From: an uncultured Clostridia bacterium
Lineage (GTDB): Bacteria > Bacillota_A > Clostridia > Oscillospirales > Oscillospiraceae
Direction: 5' to 3'
NCBI GenBank assembly: GCA_949289625.1
Contig: CASEPH010000375.1
Coordinates: 1-13,956 of the forward strand
DNA: 13,956 bases
The notes under the pieces were generated by a model. That model did not search any database and was not told the origin of the DNA. It worked only from the letters and a program-made list of their open reading frames with translations. Below are positions 12,685 through 13,956 of this stretch, in pieces; position 1 is the first letter of the stretch; each line of letters starts with the position of its first letter. Made by a program: the position numbers and the translations under genes.

Positions 12685-12984
12685 TCAAATCTCCACGCTT
12701 TCCAGCAGAAAGATCACTGGTCGGCAGCCGTCATTGCAGCAGACCACATGGGGGCGGCCTTCGAAAAAGGCAGGCTGGGGTTTTGTCATACCCGTTGCCT
12801 CATCCTGAATGGACTTCCAACCGATTTTGCATCCAAAGCCCTCGGGCTGCTCGCCGGCTTTGGAATAATAGACCTGCCCCGGCTCAAAATAGGGACAGGG
12901 ACCATAGTCCGGATCCGGGATGTATTTCTCCTTGAGTTCGGTGTCAAAGGTGCATTTAAGGACGGTTATTTTACACTGTTTCAT
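12685..12984 (-). CDS. TIGR04076-like cysteine-rich protein, 99 aa
   Basis: This is a small cytoplasmic protein with seven cysteines: C4, C11, C30, C52, C82, C83 and C87. The opening CKITVLK, the GPCPYFEPGQ segment at 28-37, PEGFGCKIGW at 47-56 and the ending VCCNDGCRPVIFLLE at 81-95 match my recollection of the TIGR04076 family, whose function is unknown. The Cys pattern suggests metal or iron-sulfur binding. The start ATG at 12982-12984 has AGGAGG upstream. A strong divergent promoter is placed correctly for it. Length is normal and the frame is intact. Confidence 0.85.
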   Translation of the reverse strand: MKQCKITVLKCTFDTELKEKYIPDPDYGPCPYFEPGQVYYSKAGEQPEGFGCKIGWKSIQDEATGMTKPQPAFFEGRPHVVCCNDGCRPVIFLLESVEI

Positions 12985-13016
12985 GAGAAAACCTCCTGAC
13001 AGTTTATGATGGAAAT

Positions 13017-13045
13017 ATTATATTGAAAAAAAGGGAAAATGTCCA
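13017..13045 (-). promoter_or_regulatory. Promoter of the TIGR04076-like gene
   Basis: On the minus strand TGGACA (13040-13045) and a perfect TATAAT (13017-13022) are separated by 17 bp. Transcription would start near 13010, about 25 nt before the start codon. Its -35 abuts the -10 of a plus-strand promoter, so the two cannot easily be occupied together. Confidence 0.7.
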
Positions 13046-13051
13046 TAGAAT
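13023..13051 (+). promoter_or_regulatory. Distal promoter of the acidic small protein
   Basis: TTGAAA at 13023-13028 and TAGAAT at 13046-13051 are separated by 17 bp. The element occupies the same DNA as the minus-strand promoter, with its -10 immediately next to the opposing -35. A second, better promoter lies 33 bp downstream. Confidence 0.5.
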
Positions 13052-13055
13052 CCCC

Positions 13056-13084
13056 TTTACATTCCAGATAGAAGTGCGTATAAT
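13056..13084 (+). promoter_or_regulatory. Proximal promoter of the acidic small protein
   Basis: TTTACA at 13056-13061 and a perfect TATAAT at 13079-13084 are separated by 17 bp, close to the sigma-A consensus. Transcription would begin near 13091, giving a leader of about 34 nt before the ATG at 13125. This is likely the main start. Confidence 0.72.
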
Positions 13085-13124
13085 CATCCTGATAAGAATA
13101 CCAACGCAAGCGGGAGTGACAAAC

Positions 13125-13343
13125 ATGACAAAGTGGATCGCGAAGATCAATGAGAATGACGATGTATTTGGAGAAGAGATCCTGATGGGGATCGCCGGAG
13201 GAGAAACCGGCTTTGAGATCATTCTTAGTAATGAGGATGATTCTGGTGTGATGCCTGGATATACCGAGGAGGAGGCCAGAGAAAACCTGGAGGACTACTA
13301 CGGCTATTATGATACCTTCGCTTGGCTGGATGCGGAGGAATAA
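13125..13343 (+). CDS. Acidic small protein of unknown function, 72 aa
   Basis: The protein is strongly acidic, with many Asp and Glu, and ends in a Tyr- and Asp-rich segment (ENLEDYYGYYDTFAWLD). There is no Cys, signal peptide or membrane span. The start is the ATG at 13125, with GGGAGTG six bases upstream and two promoters just before it. A longer frame reaching 13023 would begin inside the distal promoter and has no ribosome binding site. A 14-bp hairpin follows the stop. I do not recognise the family. The acidic character could suggest a DNA mimic or an inhibitor-like protein, but nothing in the sequence proves it. Confidence 0.75.
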   Translation: MTKWIAKINENDDVFGEEILMGIAGGETGFEIILSNEDDSGVMPGYTEEEARENLEDYYGYYDTFAWLDAEE

Positions 13344-13372
13344 TGTCTGCGTATGCAGCAAATGTTAAGAAT

Positions 13373-13406
13373 GGCGCAGAAATCGGAGAACACCGGTTTC
13401 TGCGCC
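13373..13406 (+). terminator. Terminator hairpin after the acidic protein gene
   Basis: A 14-bp stem with one G-U pair (13373-13386 with 13393-13406) has a 6-nt loop. It begins 30 bases after the stop and is followed by TTAACTATT, a poor U-tract. It also lies after the minus-strand membrane ORF at 13430 and could serve both directions. Confidence 0.65.
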
Positions 13407-13429
13407 TTAACTATTGAATAGCTAATACT

Positions 13430-13564
13430 TCATTTACTTTTTTCTGACTTCAAATATTTAATGGCACATAGAATCACCAAAATAGTCATTGCAAGGTGGA
13501 GCACTCCGCTGATATATGACCAGATCAGCAAGAGTGTCGATGTTGCCGCCGTTAATGCGAAAAT
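13430..13564 (-). pseudogene. Short hydrophobic ORF without a standard start (about 44 codons)
   Basis: The minus strand is open from 13570 (just after a TAG) to a TGA at 13430-13432. The product has two hydrophobic stretches, around IFALTAATSTLLLIW and LAMTILVILCAIKYL, and ends in a basic tail KYLKSEKSK. The hydrophobic-then-basic layout looks like a genuine membrane peptide. There is no ATG near the start. AGGA stands just before an ATT at 13564, and a TTG occurs at 13531, but neither is convincing. It could be a decayed membrane gene, a rare ATT start, or chance. It follows the two-helix protein gene by 16 bp on the same strand. Confidence 0.35.
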
Positions 13565-13580
13565 GCGTTCCTATGGATTC

Positions 13581-13919
13581 TTATGTTGATTGGTTTCTGG
13601 AGAGCACATACTGGATGAATGCAATACCCACCAACACAATCAGAGCTACCAGCGCTACAATCAAACTGAGCAGGCTGGAGGCGTTAACCAGCAGGTCCCA
13701 TCCGCCGCCAATGAGGAAGTCTGCCAGAAATAGGACCAGAATGACCGCGGCCAACCCTTTGATGCTTTGCAGCAGAAGCGGCCCATTGGCTTTACCACGG
13801 ACGGCACCACTGGGGACGCGGTGAAAACTGGTGTCTTCCTTTACCATATCAATGGATTGTTTGATTGTCAGGTTCAAATCGCCATACAGATCTCTGGGCT
13901 CTAAATCATCAATTTTCAT
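13581..13919 (-). CDS. Two-helix membrane protein of unknown function, 112 aa
   Basis: The first ~50 residues are hydrophilic (MKIDDLEPRDLYGDLNLTIK and on), with no signal peptide. Two strongly hydrophobic segments follow: about 54-71 (KGLAAVILVLFLADFLI) and 82-106 (LLSLIVALVALIVLVGIAF). The end LSRNQST is short and hydrophilic. This predicts a cytoplasmic N-terminus and a hairpin in the membrane. The ATG at 13917-13919 has AAAGGACGG upstream. I do not recognise the family. A further hydrophobic ORF follows on the same strand without a proper start, so this may be one half of a once two-gene membrane unit. Confidence 0.75.
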   Translation of the reverse strand: MKIDDLEPRDLYGDLNLTIKQSIDMVKEDTSFHRVPSGAVRGKANGPLLLQSIKGLAAVILVLFLADFLIGGGWDLLVNASSLLSLIVALVALIVLVGIAFIQYVLSRNQST

Positions 13920-13956
13920 GGTAACCGTCCTTTCTTGTAAGATCGAAGTGAATGGT

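Noticed and set aside
13023..13124. Extended start for the acidic small protein at the TTG at 13023
   Set aside because: The region carries two good promoters and has no ribosome binding site for the early start; the ATG at 13125 does.
1..13956. CRISPR array, tRNA, rRNA, transposase or phage genes
   Set aside because: No regularly spaced repeat set, no cloverleaf-like segment and no mobile-element protein was found on either strand.

Overview
The window looks like a chromosomal segment of an anaerobic, probably spore-forming, low-to-mid G+C Firmicute, most likely a clostridial gut bacterium of the Oscillospiraceae/Ruminococcaceae type. This rests on strong AGGAGG-type ribosome binding sites, sigma-A-like promoters, LytTR two-component genes, a DUF6514-like protein, a TIGR04076-like protein and two perfect matches to the Spo0A box. 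The assignment is inferred from gene content, not from a database comparison. No rRNA, tRNA, CRISPR array, insertion sequence or phage gene was seen.

Region 1 (186-5683, minus strand) is a regulator-plus-exporter module read right to left. It holds a 69-aa XRE repressor-like protein, a LytTR response regulator and a GHKL histidine kinase sharing an ATGA, then two different full-length ABC exporter subunits whose genes overlap by 11 bp and probably form a heterodimer. Between the kinase stop codon and the exporter genes lie two identical 13-bp direct repeats with a 21-bp period. They match the 9-12-9 geometry and nearly the consensus of LytTR operators, and they sit just upstream of a -10 element and an exporter start. 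The window therefore appears to contain a sensor, its regulator, its binding site and its target.

Region 2 (5684-6035) is a divergent control region between the XRE gene and a 60-aa four-cysteine protein. It carries paired TTTGGTGGCA elements, a 10-bp inverted repeat and a plus-strand promoter, and looks like an autoregulated switch. A 27-codon ORF is coupled to the small Cys protein by an ATGA.

Region 3 (6019-10058, plus strand) is a likely operon: truA (TTG start), a Bcp-type peroxiredoxin, an ArsC/Spx-fold protein lacking its catalytic Cys, a PaaG-type enoyl-CoA isomerase/hydratase, and a COG2509-type FAD-dependent dehydrogenase. Several junctions overlap.

Region 4 (10059-12364, plus strand) has a Spo0A box upstream of a DUF6514-like gene, then nrdR with its own promoter and a strong terminator, then an unusual single-ORF fusion of an RluA-type pseudouridine synthase to a Nudix hydrolase.

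Region 5 (12365-13956) begins with about 320 bp without a convincing gene, containing a second Spo0A box and a long hairpin. A TIGR04076-like Cys-rich protein (minus) and a 72-aa acidic protein (plus) then diverge from interlocking promoters. The window ends with a two-helix membrane protein (minus) and a hydrophobic ORF lacking a normal start codon.
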